A stretch of DNA of 64,000 bases from Nocardia sp. alder85J. GTDB taxonomy: Bacteria; Actinomycetota; Actinomycetes; Mycobacteriales; Mycobacteriaceae. Of the stretch, positions 34,400 through 43,629 are shown one piece after another. The notes under the pieces were generated by a model. It did no database searches and had not been told where the DNA came from. It saw only the letters and a program-made list of their open reading frames with translations. Where the stretch lies: assembly GCF_020176955.2 (NCBI RefSeq), contig NZ_JAIUCZ020000019.1, positions 30,033 to 94,032 of the forward strand, read 5' to 3'. The position numbers were made by a program, and so were the translations under genes. Numbering within the stretch: position 1 is the first letter of the stretch; every line of letters begins with the position of its first letter.

Positions 34400-34441
34400 C
34401 GTTCTCCTCGGCTCGAACGAACTCGTCCCACCCTAGCCACT

Positions 34442-34932
34442 GCCGGAAATCGCGCCCGAACTCGTTCCAGGGGCGCTCACAGGCATCCCTGGGCCACTCA
34501 CTCGAATTCGGGTCGCCGGCCACCGGATTCGACCTCCCCCGAACGCCGCGGACCCCTGATCCCCCGCATTCGCCAGCACGACGGCCGTCAGCGGATCGGC
34601 GCCCGGCGCACCGATGTCACGGGCGCCAGCCTCCGCGGCGAGCCGATTCAGCGCGGTCGCCAGATCGTCGGCGGCCCCGTCCCGAAGCAGGGTGGCATTC
34701 ACTCGGGTATGACATCCGTCCGCGGCGTCCGCCGGAATCGTGATCCACCGAGCCGACGAAGGCTGACCGGACTATGCCACCTTCCGCGCGGCGTCGAGTA
34801 CGTCCCGAGCTGGTGAACGGAAATCCCGGCAGCCGCGCTCGGGTGGCCTGATCCACGCTGCGTCGATGGCTGCGGCGGGCATCGGGCTTTCCGTGCCGGC
34901 GATCGTCCAGCGGTTGGGGCCGGCCACTCCGG
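34442..34932. other. Gene-free interval with a possible gene remnant
   Basis: About 490 bases without a supportable gene. On the minus strand a frame at 34433-34702 begins MNATLLRDGAADDLATALNR and continues ADPLTAVVLANAGDQG, which looks coding for about 55 codons before dissolving. It may be the start of a lost protein, but I cannot name it. Confidence 0.35.
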
Positions 34933-35880
34933 TCAGGGCATCAGTGCCCGCAGCAGTGGCTCGTGCCAGCGGTGGGTCCCGAAGTCGTAGAGGGCGAAGG
35001 TCGGGCCGAAAGACCAGCAGCCCCAGGAGAATCCGTGTTCCTCCGCCAGTTGCCGGTTGTAACCGGTCCAGCGCGCCCGGCTGTCGAGATCGGCATTGTT
35101 GCTGGTGCCGAATTCGCCGACGAAGATCGGGTGATCACCCGCCGCGGCCCACGCCGCGACACCCGCGTAACCGGCCGCCAGTTCGGCGCGTTCCCGGTCG
35201 GTGCCGGTCCAGGCGGTACCGAGCCAGGACCGTGGATCACCACCCGGAGTGGCTGTGCCCAGCCATGTTTCGCCCTGCATGGTGAAGGTGATCGGCCAGT
35301 ACTGATGGACGGTGACGATCAGGTGGGGGTCGGTGGGCAGCGACAGCTGCGGCAGCATGCGCGCGTTGTTGTAGGAACCCGGACCGACGACCACGGCCCG
35401 CCCGGGGTCGGCGGCACGGACCGCCACCAGCAGGTCGCGCAGGGTGTCGTTCCACAGCGGATCCAGCGCGTCGTGCGGTTCGGCGTACGGTTCCAGCACC
35501 ACCGACGACGGACGGTCCGCGCACGCGGCCGCCACCTGCCCGGTGATCGCCAGCAGCCGAGCGAGGTACGACGGCGGGTCCGCGATCAACTCCCGATCGA
35601 GAAAATTGGTGAGTACCACCGCCATTCCGCGTTCGGTGGCGAGATCCAGGTATCCACGGACCCGATCCAGGATCTCCGGCGCGATCCGGAAATCGGGCCC
35701 CGCACCGCAGTGCGCCGCCCAGTACACCCCCAGTCGCACCGCGGAGAACCCCGCCTGCCGGAACAGATCGAATTCGCGTGCGGTCAGTTCGACGGTGTAG
35801 CCGGCCTCCGCGGCGGCCCCGAGGTCGGGACACACGTTGATCGTGCGGGCCAGCAATCGGTTGACGTCATGAACGGTCAT
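34933..35880 (-). CDS. Glycoside hydrolase family 5-like protein (cellulase fold)
   Basis: 315 residues. The TIM-barrel signature is seen in FSAVRLGVYWAAHCG, VVLEPYAEPHD, VVVGPGSYNNA, LIVTVHQYWPITFTMQG (conserved H-x-Y) and IFVGEFGTS (nucleophile Glu). The acid/base region reads AEP, whereas family 5 enzymes nearly always have NEP, so activity may be altered. There is no signal peptide, so it would act in the cytoplasm on a small glycoside or a glycolipid. It overlaps the upstream padR-like gene by 14 bases and is probably co-transcribed with it. Confidence 0.82.
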   Translation of the reverse strand: MTVHDVNRLLARTINVCPDLGAAAEAGYTVELTAREFDLFRQAGFSAVRLGVYWAAHCGAGPDFRIAPEILDRVRGYLDLATERGMAVVLTNFLDRELIADPPSYLARLLAITGQVAAACADRPSSVVLEPYAEPHDALDPLWNDTLRDLLVAVRAADPGRAVVVGPGSYNNARMLPQLSLPTDPHLIVTVHQYWPITFTMQGETWLGTATPGGDPRSWLGTAWTGTDRERAELAAGYAGVAAWAAAGDHPIFVGEFGTSNNADLDSRARWTGYNRQLAEEHGFSWGCWSFGPTFALYDFGTHRWHEPLLRALMP

Positions 35881-36463
35881 CGCCGGGGTACTCCTGATCT
35901 TCCAGCGGCCAGGACAACCGGCCTCCGCGGAGGTCGGCCACGAAGGCCCGCAGCCAGTCTCGTTCGGCGCGGCGCAGCGCCTGGGCGTAGGTGTGATCGG
36001 TGAGGAAGACCGGCGGCACGTCCTGCGCGGCGGCCAGCCCCGCCGCCACCTCGGCGACGGTGCCGTCGATGGCCGCAGCGCGACGCGAAACCAGTTCCGC
36101 CACTTCACTTCGCGACAGTGCGAACATGAATGCCAGCGCCGCCGCGAAGGCGGTCGCGTCGTGCGCCGGATCGGCGAGCAGTTCGCGCAACCACTGCCGC
36201 AGCGCGGTGATCCCGGCCGTGGTGATCCGATACACCGTGCGCTGCGGCCGATTTCCGGCGCTCGCCGGATCGTCCTGGGTCACCAGCCCCGCCGCCGCCA
36301 GCCGGGGCAGCAGATCGTACAGCGTGGCCTGCTTGAGCCCGAGGGTCCGGTCCAGACCTCGTTCGCGCAGTATGGTTTTCAACTCGTACGGATGCCGCGC
36401 ACGCTCGGCCAGCAACCCCAGCACCGCCAGTGCGGCAGGACTCGGCAGCGGGCGAGGCGGCAT
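35867..36463 (-). CDS. PadR-family transcriptional regulator
   Basis: 198 residues. The winged HTH spans ALAVLGLLAERARHPYELK, LGLKQATLYDLLPRLAAAGL and RTVYRITTAGITALRQWL; a C-terminal helical (Vir_act_alpha_C-like) dimerisation part follows, with ERDWLRAFVADLR. PadR proteins repress nearby genes and are released by small ligands. It overlaps the GH5-like gene downstream and may autoregulate. A candidate operator containing repeated TTCGA (AATTCGATTGGTCGAACTCG, near 36480) lies just upstream of its ATG. Confidence 0.87.
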   Translation of the reverse strand: MPPRPLPSPAALAVLGLLAERARHPYELKTILRERGLDRTLGLKQATLYDLLPRLAAAGLVTQDDPASAGNRPQRTVYRITTAGITALRQWLRELLADPAHDATAFAAALAFMFALSRSEVAELVSRRAAAIDGTVAEVAAGLAAAQDVPPVFLTDHTYAQALRRAERDWLRAFVADLRGGRLSWPLEDQEYPGDDRS

Positions 36464-36751
36464 CGCGGATCCTTGGTCGAATTCGATTGGTCGAACTCGA
36501 CTATATCGAACGAACCCGGCCGGCGCCAGGGCCCGATCCGGTCAGCCGGCGGGAATGCACTGCGCCGCAGCGACGGCGGCACGCCCGAAATCCGCGACCA
36601 CGCGCGATCGGCAGGTATCCGGCCACACCACGACGGTCCTGCTCGGGCTGAGATCACCCACCGGTACGAGGGCCGAGTTTGCGCTCGAGTTCGCCGATCG
36701 CGGCGGACAGGGTGGCTGCGCCATGCCGAGCCGCCGGGCCGCCCTGGTGAA

Positions 36752-37144
36752 ATGATGCAGGCGGTGGCCGGCGACCTCGCCGACGGTGGCCGCATCGTCA
36801 ACACCTCCTCCGGTGTCACGGCAACCGCGATCCCGGGGATCGGGCTGTATCCGGGCGCCGAAGCATTCATCGACCAGATCACGAAGGTCGCCGCATTCGA
36901 ATTCGCCGCCCGCCCGATCACCGTGAACGCGGTCAACCCTGGCAGCACCGCCACCGGCCCCTTCGCCGACATGTCGGAACAACAACTGACACAGGCGAAT
37001 TCGGCGTTCGCCCTCGGGCGCATCGGGCAGCCACGGGATGTGGCGGGCATGGTCGCCTTCCTGACCTCGGCCGACGCGGAATTCGTGACCGGACAGGTCA
37101 TCTACCGCGCCGCCGGTCAGACCGGCCCGATCCGCCGCGGCTGA
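36752..37144 (+). pseudogene. C-terminal part of a short-chain dehydrogenase/reductase
   Basis: 130 codons match the latter half of FabG-like SDRs: GRIVNTSSGVTA (catalytic Ser strand), ITVNAVNPGSTATGP, and LGRIGQPRDVAGMVAFLTS. The N-terminal Rossmann half with the TGxxxGxG loop is absent. The YxxxK catalytic pair reads Y-P-G-A-E, so the lysine is lost. It cannot be an active reductase; it is either a remnant or, less likely, a small dimerising relic. Confidence 0.7.
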
Positions 37145-37150
37145 CGGCGG

Positions 37151-38344
37151 CTACTCGCCGAAGAAGTCGAGCAACAGCTCGGCGAGTTCCCCCGGCCGCT
37201 CCTCCGACACATAGTGCCCGCACCCCGCGAGAAGCTCCTCGCGCACGTCGGAAGCACCGTGGCGCAGATTCGCCGCCACCGCGGCCCCGATCGACCGCTC
37301 ACCACCGACGGCCAGGACCGGCAGGTCCAGCGGCCGCGACAGCCGCTTCGCGTTGTGCTCGATCTCGCGGGCGCGGCCGCGGTACCGATCGAAGGCCGCG
37401 GCCATGGCGCCGGGCCGGGTGTAGCAGCGCAGGTACTCGTCCACCGCCGCCGCGGTCGGCACGCCGGGAGTCGCGGAGTACGCGCGATAGAACCACTCGA
37501 GGTAGGTACGCTCCCGTCCCGCCACCATCCGCTCCGGCAACTCCGGAATTTGATGAAACCCGACGAACCAGGCACCCGGCCCCGGCACCGTCCACGGCCC
37601 CGCGGGCATCGCCTCCACCACGGCCAAGCGCCGCACCTCGTCTGGATGAGCCGCCGCGAAGGCGAACGCGGTCGACCCACCCCAATCCTGCCCCGCGAGC
37701 AACACCGGCCCGAGCCCGAGCCCCGCGATCAGCCCGTGCAGATCGGCGACCCCGGTGACGACATCATCGATCTGCGTCCCGGCCTCGGAATCCCCCAGCC
37801 CACGCAGATCCACTGCGACCACGGTGTGCCGCTCGGCCAGCCGCGGCATGACCTCCCGCCACGCATACCAGGTGTTCGGAAACCCGTGCAGCAGTACGAC
37901 CGGCGACCCATTGCCACCGATCACGTAATGCAGCCGCACATCGTCCACCACCCGCTGCGCACTGCCGAACCCCGGCGGCACCGCAGCGGCCGGAACCGGA
38001 CCGGGCACATACGCAGCCGGCAGTTCCTCACGCATCGGCCGCCAGCGGCCGGTGTGCAGGGGCGCGGCGGGATCAACAACAAGCTCCCGCACCCGCTCCC
38101 GGAAAGCCCGGGTGTGCGCCTGCGCCCGGTGCGCGTCGAGAGCATCCTGCGACGCCCAGATCTCGTACCCCACCACCCGCGTATCGTCGGCCGGATCGAG
38201 CCCGACCTCGAACCGCACCACCCCGTCCTCCCGCCGCGTCGCGTCGACCAGCCGATCCAGCTCCTCGCGCATCTCCCGCTGCGCGCCGGGCTTCACCGTG
38301 ATCTCCACCACGAGCATGACCTGTTGAGAAGCGTTCCCGGTCAT
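37151..38344 (-). CDS. Antibiotic-biosynthesis-monooxygenase domain fused to an epoxide-hydrolase-like alpha/beta hydrolase
   Basis: 397 residues. Residues 8-105 are a ferredoxin-like ABM domain (VMLVVEITVKPGAQREM, VVRFEVGLDPADD). Residues 140-397 are an alpha/beta hydrolase with VVLLHGFPNTWYAWREVMP (HGFP oxyanion), nucleophile GQDWGGSTAF (Asp, as in epoxide hydrolases and dehalogenases), a cap domain, and GCGHYVSEERP with the catalytic His. The Asp nucleophile points to epoxide or haloalkane chemistry. The fusion suggests removal or oxidation of one small organic compound. The ATG at 38344 has GGAGGAAT upstream. Confidence 0.85.
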   Translation of the reverse strand: MTGNASQQVMLVVEITVKPGAQREMREELDRLVDATRREDGVVRFEVGLDPADDTRVVGYEIWASQDALDAHRAQAHTRAFRERVRELVVDPAAPLHTGRWRPMREELPAAYVPGPVPAAAVPPGFGSAQRVVDDVRLHYVIGGNGSPVVLLHGFPNTWYAWREVMPRLAERHTVVAVDLRGLGDSEAGTQIDDVVTGVADLHGLIAGLGLGPVLLAGQDWGGSTAFAFAAAHPDEVRRLAVVEAMPAGPWTVPGPGAWFVGFHQIPELPERMVAGRERTYLEWFYRAYSATPGVPTAAAVDEYLRCYTRPGAMAAAFDRYRGRAREIEHNAKRLSRPLDLPVLAVGGERSIGAAVAANLRHGASDVREELLAGCGHYVSEERPGELAELLLDFFGE

Positions 38345-38507
38345 GACGATTCCTCCCGTGTCGAACGATCGCGTCACGGTATATCAGCCGGCTGAGCGAC
38401 TTCCCGCGCACGAGAAGACGATCCGGCCCCAAGCTGTCCATCACCACCTCGGTGGCACGAGACACGGGGCTGCCGCACGCAGACGTGACACCGTGACCTG
38501 CTACGCC

Positions 38508-39395
38508 TCAGTCCGGCAACCAGTGCAGTTCGTATGCCAGGGTTTTGGCGACGGTGCGGATGCGGCGGTGTAGTGGTGACTGCTCGCGCGGGAGGACCAG
38601 GTGGATCGTCAGGGTGGGTGCACCGTGCAGCGGTCGCCACGTGAGACCGGCCGGTGCGGCCGTGACCGCGGCCTCACCGGCCGGGGCGAGGGTGAGCCCG
38701 TCGCGTAGGTCGCGCTGGGACATGTCGAAAGAGACCGCGGGCGTGCGGAATCGGGGGGCCGGACGGATGTCGCGGAACAGTGCGGACAGTTGATCGTGGA
38801 TCACGGGGTTGGCCGTCCGGTCGGGCAGGCGCAGCGGGTACGCGGCCGCCTCGGCGATCTCGATCTCCGCGTGCTCGGCCAGCGGATGATGCTGTGCCAG
38901 TTGGACTCCGACGCGTTCACCCCGCAGCAGGAACCGGCGCACGCCACGACCGGGCTGTTCACCGCGGGTGATTCCCGCATCGATACGGCCGTCGGCGACC
39001 GCGGGGGAGATCTCCGGTGTCGCCATCGGGACCGCGCCGACCTCGAGTCCCGGGCTGCTGTGGATGAGCCTGTCCACCAGTGCCGGTGCCGTCTCGGCCC
39101 CCACGCTGAGGCTGTATCCGATGCGCAGCGTGCCCAGTTCACCGGCCCCCGCATGCCGGGCGGTGTCCCATGCCCGGTCCAGCGCCGCCAGCGCGGGTGG
39201 CGCGGACTCCGCCAAAGCCGCACCGGCCGTGGTCAATACGACGCTGCGCGTGTTACGGACCAGCAGGCTGGTGCCGAGTTCCGCCTCCAATCGGCGCATC
39301 CTGGCGCTGAGTGCGGGCTGTGCGATACCGATGCGTGCGGCCGCGCGGGTGAAGTTCAGCTCCTGCGCCAGCACCAGGAAGTACCGCAGGCTCAC
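38508..39395 (-). CDS. LysR-family transcriptional regulator
   Basis: About 295 residues. HTH: SLRYFLVLAQELNFTRAAAR, then IAQPALSARMRRLEAELGTSLL; the effector domain starts at TLRIGYSLSVGAETAP. LysR proteins bind small acidic or aromatic inducers. GTG 39395 fits the family start (xLRYFLxxA); ATG 39467 in the same frame would add 24 residues of unlikely sequence. Its usual divergent target is absent: the next upstream gene (MarR) has the same orientation, so the regulated gene is not obvious. Confidence 0.87.
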   Translation of the reverse strand: MSLRYFLVLAQELNFTRAAARIGIAQPALSARMRRLEAELGTSLLVRNTRSVVLTTAGAALAESAPPALAALDRAWDTARHAGAGELGTLRIGYSLSVGAETAPALVDRLIHSSPGLEVGAVPMATPEISPAVADGRIDAGITRGEQPGRGVRRFLLRGERVGVQLAQHHPLAEHAEIEIAEAAAYPLRLPDRTANPVIHDQLSALFRDIRPAPRFRTPAVSFDMSQRDLRDGLTLAPAGEAAVTAAPAGLTWRPLHGAPTLTIHLVLPREQSPLHRRIRTVAKTLAYELHWLPD

Positions 39396-39651
39396 CGTAT
39401 CCGGCGCCACCGACGTCCACCACGCCGTCCAGGACACGAAGACCCCCGGCGACGAAGTTTCGGTCATGGGCGACCACCTGCCGAACGTGACCTGCACCAG
39501 CACCGCCCATGTCGACTCCCAGCAGCAATGCCGTGGATGACCGGCCCGGCACCCTCGATCACCACCGGTCCGCGATCGAGGGTGCTCGTGGTTCGGCGCA
39601 ATGCCGTTGTCAGGCACGGGGAATCATACGACCGGCTGGTCCAGCCCGCTC

Positions 39652-40113
39652 TCAGGGCCGGTCCGTCCTGCTTTCGGCGAGATCGTTGAACCGGGCGAGC
39701 ATCGCGCCCAGCATCCGGACGTCCTCCACCGACCAGGTGCGGAGCATCGCATGGAAACGTTGCTGCCGGGCGATGCGAGTGGCCTCCACCCGGCGGTGTC
39801 CTTCCTCGGTGAGGACCAGCAGGTGGGCGCGGCCGTCCTCGGGGTCGGCGCGGCGTTCGATCAACCCGAGTTGTTCCAGCACCTTCACCTGCCGGCTGAT
39901 GGTGGCCTTGCCGACACCGAAGTGATCGGCCAGGTCGCTGGGCCGCGAGCGAGCACAGTCGCGCAGGGCGATGAGCAGTCCGTACGCCGCGGGTTCGAGT
40001 TCCGGGTGCACCTCGCGCGCCACCTCGGCCGACAGCCCCCGCGCCCGGCGGAAGAGCACCCCGAGTTCGTGCTCGACCGCCCGGTACGCCTCGGGTTCAC
40101 CGGCCTCCGTCAT
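39652..40113 (-). CDS. MarR-family repressor of the adjacent exporter
   Basis: 153 residues. The winged HTH is visible in AYGLLIALRDCARSRPSDLA, GVGKATISRQVKVLEQLGLI and RAHLLVLTEEGHRRVEATR. It lies 62 bases downstream of the drug exporter on the same strand, with GGTGGAG before its ATG. MarR proteins typically repress an adjacent exporter until a drug-like ligand binds. A perfect inverted repeat overlapping the exporter promoter is the predicted binding site. Confidence 0.87.
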   Translation of the reverse strand: MTEAGEPEAYRAVEHELGVLFRRARGLSAEVAREVHPELEPAAYGLLIALRDCARSRPSDLADHFGVGKATISRQVKVLEQLGLIERRADPEDGRAHLLVLTEEGHRRVEATRIARQQRFHAMLRTWSVEDVRMLGAMLARFNDLAESRTDRP

Positions 40114-40175
40114 CGTCGCTCCACCTGTCCTCACCTCCGCCGCACCACCACGATCGGCGGTCCGGCGGATCCGTG

Positions 40176-42623
40176 TCATTCGGCCGAGTGGCCGAGCCAC
40201 AGGTCGTGCGGGTCGTCGCCCTGACCGGTCAGGTCGATTCCGCTGGCCACCATGGGATATCCGGTGGCCGTGACGGTGTACCCGCCGTCGGGCAGGCCGG
40301 TGAAGTCGTACTCCCCGTCGAGACCGGTGATCGTCGTGCCGACCACGTTCCCGGCCGCGTCGAGCAGCGTGACACGCGCGTCGGGAACGGGTCCGCGACC
40401 CCGGGCCCGGATGGTCCCGCGGACCCGCATACCGGGCAGCAGTTCGATCTCCTGGCGGCTCGGACCACTGCCGACCTCGACCGGCACGGCCGTCGGCCGG
40501 TAGGTGTCGGCGCCGACCGCGAGCGTGTAGACACCGGCGCTCACCCCCCGGAAGAGGAAGCCGCCGTCGCTGTCGGTCGTGCCGACGACGACCACTTCAC
40601 CACGACCATCCGTGACCACGACCATCGCGCCCGCGATGGGCACACCGGCCACACCGCGGACGACCCCGGCAAGACCGCCGGAACCGCTGAGCGCCACGTC
40701 GAAATCGACCGGCCCGCCGTGGATCACGACGGTAGCGGCCTGCGGGTCATGATCTTCCGCCGCGGCGATCAGCACATAGGTGCCGGTGTCCGGCGCGGAC
40801 AACACATACCGCCCGTCGTCCCCGGTGGTCGCCCGGCCGACCTGCCGCCCGCCGACATCGATCAGCGTGAGCGCCGCCCGCGACACCGGAGTGCCACCGT
40901 TCCCGACGAACCCACGAATCATGCTGCCATGCAACGACTCTCCCGCCGAGACGGGAACATACGCGGTGACCCGGCTGCCGGACAGGACCGAATCCCGGTC
41001 GACGAGTTGCGAATCCGGCCGCTGCGCGTGCCGGCCGTGCGGCGCGGACGCCGCGAGAACCACACCCGCCGGCGGCTCCTGGCTGTTGGACGTGCGCAGC
41101 GGCACCTCCTTGATGAACAGGATCACGATCACCGCGATCAGCACACACGGCGTGACGAACAGGAAGACATCGCCGATGCCGTGACCGTAGGAATCCTGCA
41201 CGACCGTACGGATCGGCGCGGGCAGCGCGGACAACTTCGGGATCGACCCGTCGCCGCCGAGGGCGTGCACGCCGATGCCCGCGAGACCGTCCTTCATGTA
41301 ATGGGTGATCCGGGTTCCCAGCAGCGCACCGAGCGCCGAGACACCGATCGCGCCACCGAGCGAGCGGAAGAACGAGACGGTCGAGCTGGCGACCCCGAGT
41401 TCCTGCGGCCGCACCTGGTTCTGCACGCACAGCACCAGGTTCTGCATGGTCATGCCGAGCCCCGCCCCGACGCAGAGCATGTAGATCGCCACCTCCCAGT
41501 AGGAGCTGTCGTAGCGAATCATGCTCAGCAGGCCGTAGCCGACGGTCATCAGCCCGGCGCCGAGCACGAGGATGTTCTTCCAGCGTCCCGTGCTGCTCAC
41601 GACCCGCCCGGAGATCGTCGACGCGACGGCCAGACCGGCGATCATCGGCAGCGTCATCAGACCCGCCTTCGTCGGCGAGTCACCGCGCGCCAGCTGAAAG
41701 TACTGGCTGAGGAAGGTGGTCGCACCGAACATCGCGACACCGATGAACAAGCTGGCCAGCGTGGACAGCGACAGCGTGCGAATCCGGAACAGCCGCAACG
41801 GCACGATCGGCTCGGCGGCGAAATTCTCCGCCACCACGAACAGCGCCCCCAGCACCACCGCCCCACCGAGCATCGCCGCGGTCTGCCACGACATCCAGTC
41901 GTACTTGTTCCCCGCGAACGAGACCCAGAGCAACAACAGAGCGGCGGCCCCGGAAATCAAAGTGGCCCCGAGCCAGTCGATCTTCACCTTCCGCTTGACC
42001 ACCGGAAGATGCAGAGTCTTCTGCAACACGACCAGTGCGATGACGGCGAACGGCACACCGACGTAGAAACACCACCGCCAGCCCAGCCAGGACGTGTCGA
42101 CGATGACGCCACCGATGAGCGGCCCGCCGACGGTCGCCAGCGCGAACACCGCCCCCGTGTACCCCGAGTACCGCCCACGCTCACGCGGCGAGATCATCGC
42201 CGCCATGATCACCTGCACCAGCGCACTGAGCCCGCCGGCCCCGAGCCCCTGCACCACCCGAGCCCCGATGAGCATCGCGGGATTATGCGCCTGACCGGCG
42301 ATGGCCGACCCGAGGACGAAGATCGCCAGCGCGATCTGGATCAACAGCTTCTTGCTCACCAGATCGGCGAGCTTGCCCCAGATCGGCGTGGTGATCGTCA
42401 TCGAGAGCAGCGTCCCGGTGATCACCCAGGTGTACACGGTCTGGCTGGCGTGCAGATCGGCGATGATCGTCGGCAGCGCGTTCGACACGATGGTGGACGA
42501 CAGAATCGTCACGAACAGACCGAGCAGCAGCCCGGACAGCGCCTCCATGATCTGCCGATGGGACATCGGGACATCCGGATCGGGTGCCGTCACCGTCGTC
42601 CGGTCCGGTGCTACGACTGCCAT
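40176..42623 (-). CDS. DHA2-type (EmrB/QacA) MFS drug exporter with C-terminal beta-sandwich repeats
   Basis: 815 residues. About 14 membrane helices fill 25-525, with LSSTIVSNALPTIIADL (motif D-like), WGKLADLVSKK (motif A) and VQGLGAGGLSALVQ (motif C). After residue about 560, outside the family's usual end, come three carboxypeptidase-regulatory/CNA-B-like repeats (RGFVGNGGTPVSRAALTLID, VVRGVAGVPIAGAMVVVTDG, GTIRARGRGPVPDARVTLLD, each followed by DGxYxF/V). This soluble tail probably sits at a membrane face as a binding or scaffold module. Proton-driven export of drugs or lipids is expected. Confidence 0.92.
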   Translation of the reverse strand: MAVVAPDRTTVTAPDPDVPMSHRQIMEALSGLLLGLFVTILSSTIVSNALPTIIADLHASQTVYTWVITGTLLSMTITTPIWGKLADLVSKKLLIQIALAIFVLGSAIAGQAHNPAMLIGARVVQGLGAGGLSALVQVIMAAMISPRERGRYSGYTGAVFALATVGGPLIGGVIVDTSWLGWRWCFYVGVPFAVIALVVLQKTLHLPVVKRKVKIDWLGATLISGAAALLLLWVSFAGNKYDWMSWQTAAMLGGAVVLGALFVVAENFAAEPIVPLRLFRIRTLSLSTLASLFIGVAMFGATTFLSQYFQLARGDSPTKAGLMTLPMIAGLAVASTISGRVVSSTGRWKNILVLGAGLMTVGYGLLSMIRYDSSYWEVAIYMLCVGAGLGMTMQNLVLCVQNQVRPQELGVASSTVSFFRSLGGAIGVSALGALLGTRITHYMKDGLAGIGVHALGGDGSIPKLSALPAPIRTVVQDSYGHGIGDVFLFVTPCVLIAVIVILFIKEVPLRTSNSQEPPAGVVLAASAPHGRHAQRPDSQLVDRDSVLSGSRVTAYVPVSAGESLHGSMIRGFVGNGGTPVSRAALTLIDVGGRQVGRATTGDDGRYVLSAPDTGTYVLIAAAEDHDPQAATVVIHGGPVDFDVALSGSGGLAGVVRGVAGVPIAGAMVVVTDGRGEVVVVGTTDSDGGFLFRGVSAGVYTLAVGADTYRPTAVPVEVGSGPSRQEIELLPGMRVRGTIRARGRGPVPDARVTLLDAAGNVVGTTITGLDGEYDFTGLPDGGYTVTATGYPMVASGIDLTGQGDDPHDLWLGHSAE

Positions 42624-42921
42624 GTGACCTCAACTTTCTTTTTCGCGCCGGAAGAGTCCGGGGGTGGGACGGTGCTCGCATCGTGACGACGCTCGCGTGC
42701 GCCGGGCACGGACCGGAGTGCACAGCCGCCGGACCCGCCGACACCGATGTCGAGCGCTCGCGCAACTGTCCGCCCAGGGCGTGACGCCGTGAGCACGCTG
42801 CGGTGACCCTCGTACGGCCCACAGCCGCCTACCGATCGGATCACCGCTTCCGGTCCACCCAGCCGTGCGAGCAGTTCGCGGCACCTGCTCGATGCCCCGA
42901 CGGCCCCGCTTGGTAGCCCTA

Positions 42922-42957
42922 GGCAACTAGTATCCACAGATTAGTTGCCGAAAGCAA
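42922..42957 (-). promoter_or_regulatory. Exporter promoter overlapped by a MarR-type operator
   Basis: On the minus strand TTGCTT (42957-42952) and GATACT (42934-42929) are spaced 17 bases apart, a good sigma-70-like promoter. A perfect inverted repeat, GGCAACTA / TAGTTGCC with a 12-base centre (42922-42949), covers the spacer and the -10. Repressor binding would block polymerase. It would leave a long leader of about 300 bases (42624-42921) in which I see no gene I trust. Confidence 0.65.
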
Positions 42958-42966
42958 TTTAATGCC

Positions 42967-43256
42967 GTGGTGGGGCGAATGGGCCGGACGGCCAGGTCAG
43001 CGTGCAAATATCGGCCCGTGACGGACGCACACCGGCTACGTGATCTTCGCCATGCCGCCCGGTCCACCATCGGTAGTCATGGCACCGATGCCGAATGCGT
43101 CACAACGCCGCCACCCGACAGCCGAGTGACATCACCGCCGGAATGCCCTCCCCGTCCCGCAGTACCTCACGCACGAACCCCGAGCCCATCGCCACCCGAC
43201 CGGTCATGCACCATCCGAACCCGCACCGGCGCTGCCGCTCTCGCATCGACACACCG
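42967..43256. other. No gene recognised
   Basis: About 290 bases between the exporter promoter and two small minus-strand frames. Several short open frames overlap in it, none with a convincing start and codon use. The base composition becomes slightly less GC-rich from here rightwards. Confidence 0.4.
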
Positions 43257-43466
43257 TCAGCGCTCCCCGGCTCGCTGAACAGTGTTGTAAGCGTGGACGA
43301 TTCGCCGAAGCCGGAGATCCTCGCGATATCCGAACACGGCAAGCCCGTCGAGCAGCCGGTGAGTCACCACAGCCACCCGATGCTGCGGGCGACGACGTCC
43401 GGTCAGGTACCGCCAGGCGCGCTCACGCGCGGCCCAGCGGCGCAGGCGCTCGGTTCGGCGGGTCAC
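43257..43466 (-). CDS. Small basic hypothetical protein
   Basis: 69 codons from GTG 43466. It is Arg-rich (RRTERLRRWAARERAWRYLTG) with a second half RLLDGLAVFGYREDLRLRR. No known family. Its start overlaps the end of the next upstream frame by about 44 bases, as small genes in mobile elements often do. It could be coding or accidental; codon use is only moderately biased. Confidence 0.35.
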   Translation of the reverse strand: MTRRTERLRRWAARERAWRYLTGRRRPQHRVAVVTHRLLDGLAVFGYREDLRLRRIVHAYNTVQRAGER

Positions 43467-43629
43467 GTTCGGTCTCCTCTGTTCGCTGGCCGATGAGCAG
43501 CGCGATCAGTCGCGGACGATCGAAATCCCCCTGATCGAGCGGACCACCGACACCGTGCCGCCGGTGAACCCCGAGCCCGACGACGACGTCGCCGTTCCCT
43601 GCCCCGTCAGGTATTTCGCATGCCCACAC
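43423..43629 (-). CDS. Small hypothetical protein, possible element accessory
   Basis: 68 codons from ATG 43629 (MWACEIPDGAGNGDVVVG), with a plausible core GGPLDQGDFDRPRLIALLIG. No family recognised. Together with the overlapping downstream frame it may be a two-gene remnant at the left edge of the mobile region. There is no good Shine-Dalgarno. Confidence 0.35.
   Translation of the reverse strand: MWACEIPDGAGNGDVVVGLGVHRRHGVGGPLDQGDFDRPRLIALLIGQRTEETERDPPNRAPAPLGRA

Larger units (their letters stand above)
31546..34441. repeat. Inverted duplication of a lipase gene with its upstream region
   Basis: The two arms (31546-32949 and 33035-34441) face each other. About 40 bases before each GTG are nearly identical (CGTTCGAGCCGAGGAGAACG and flanks, including CTAGGGTGG), as are the first codons, after which the arms diverge at synonymous and some other positions. 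The 85-base centre holds a terminator. Confidence 0.85.

Noticed and set aside
42611..42937. 108-codon minus-strand frame in the exporter leader
   Set aside because: It would start upstream of the predicted transcription start, has no ribosome site and overlaps the exporter start out of frame.
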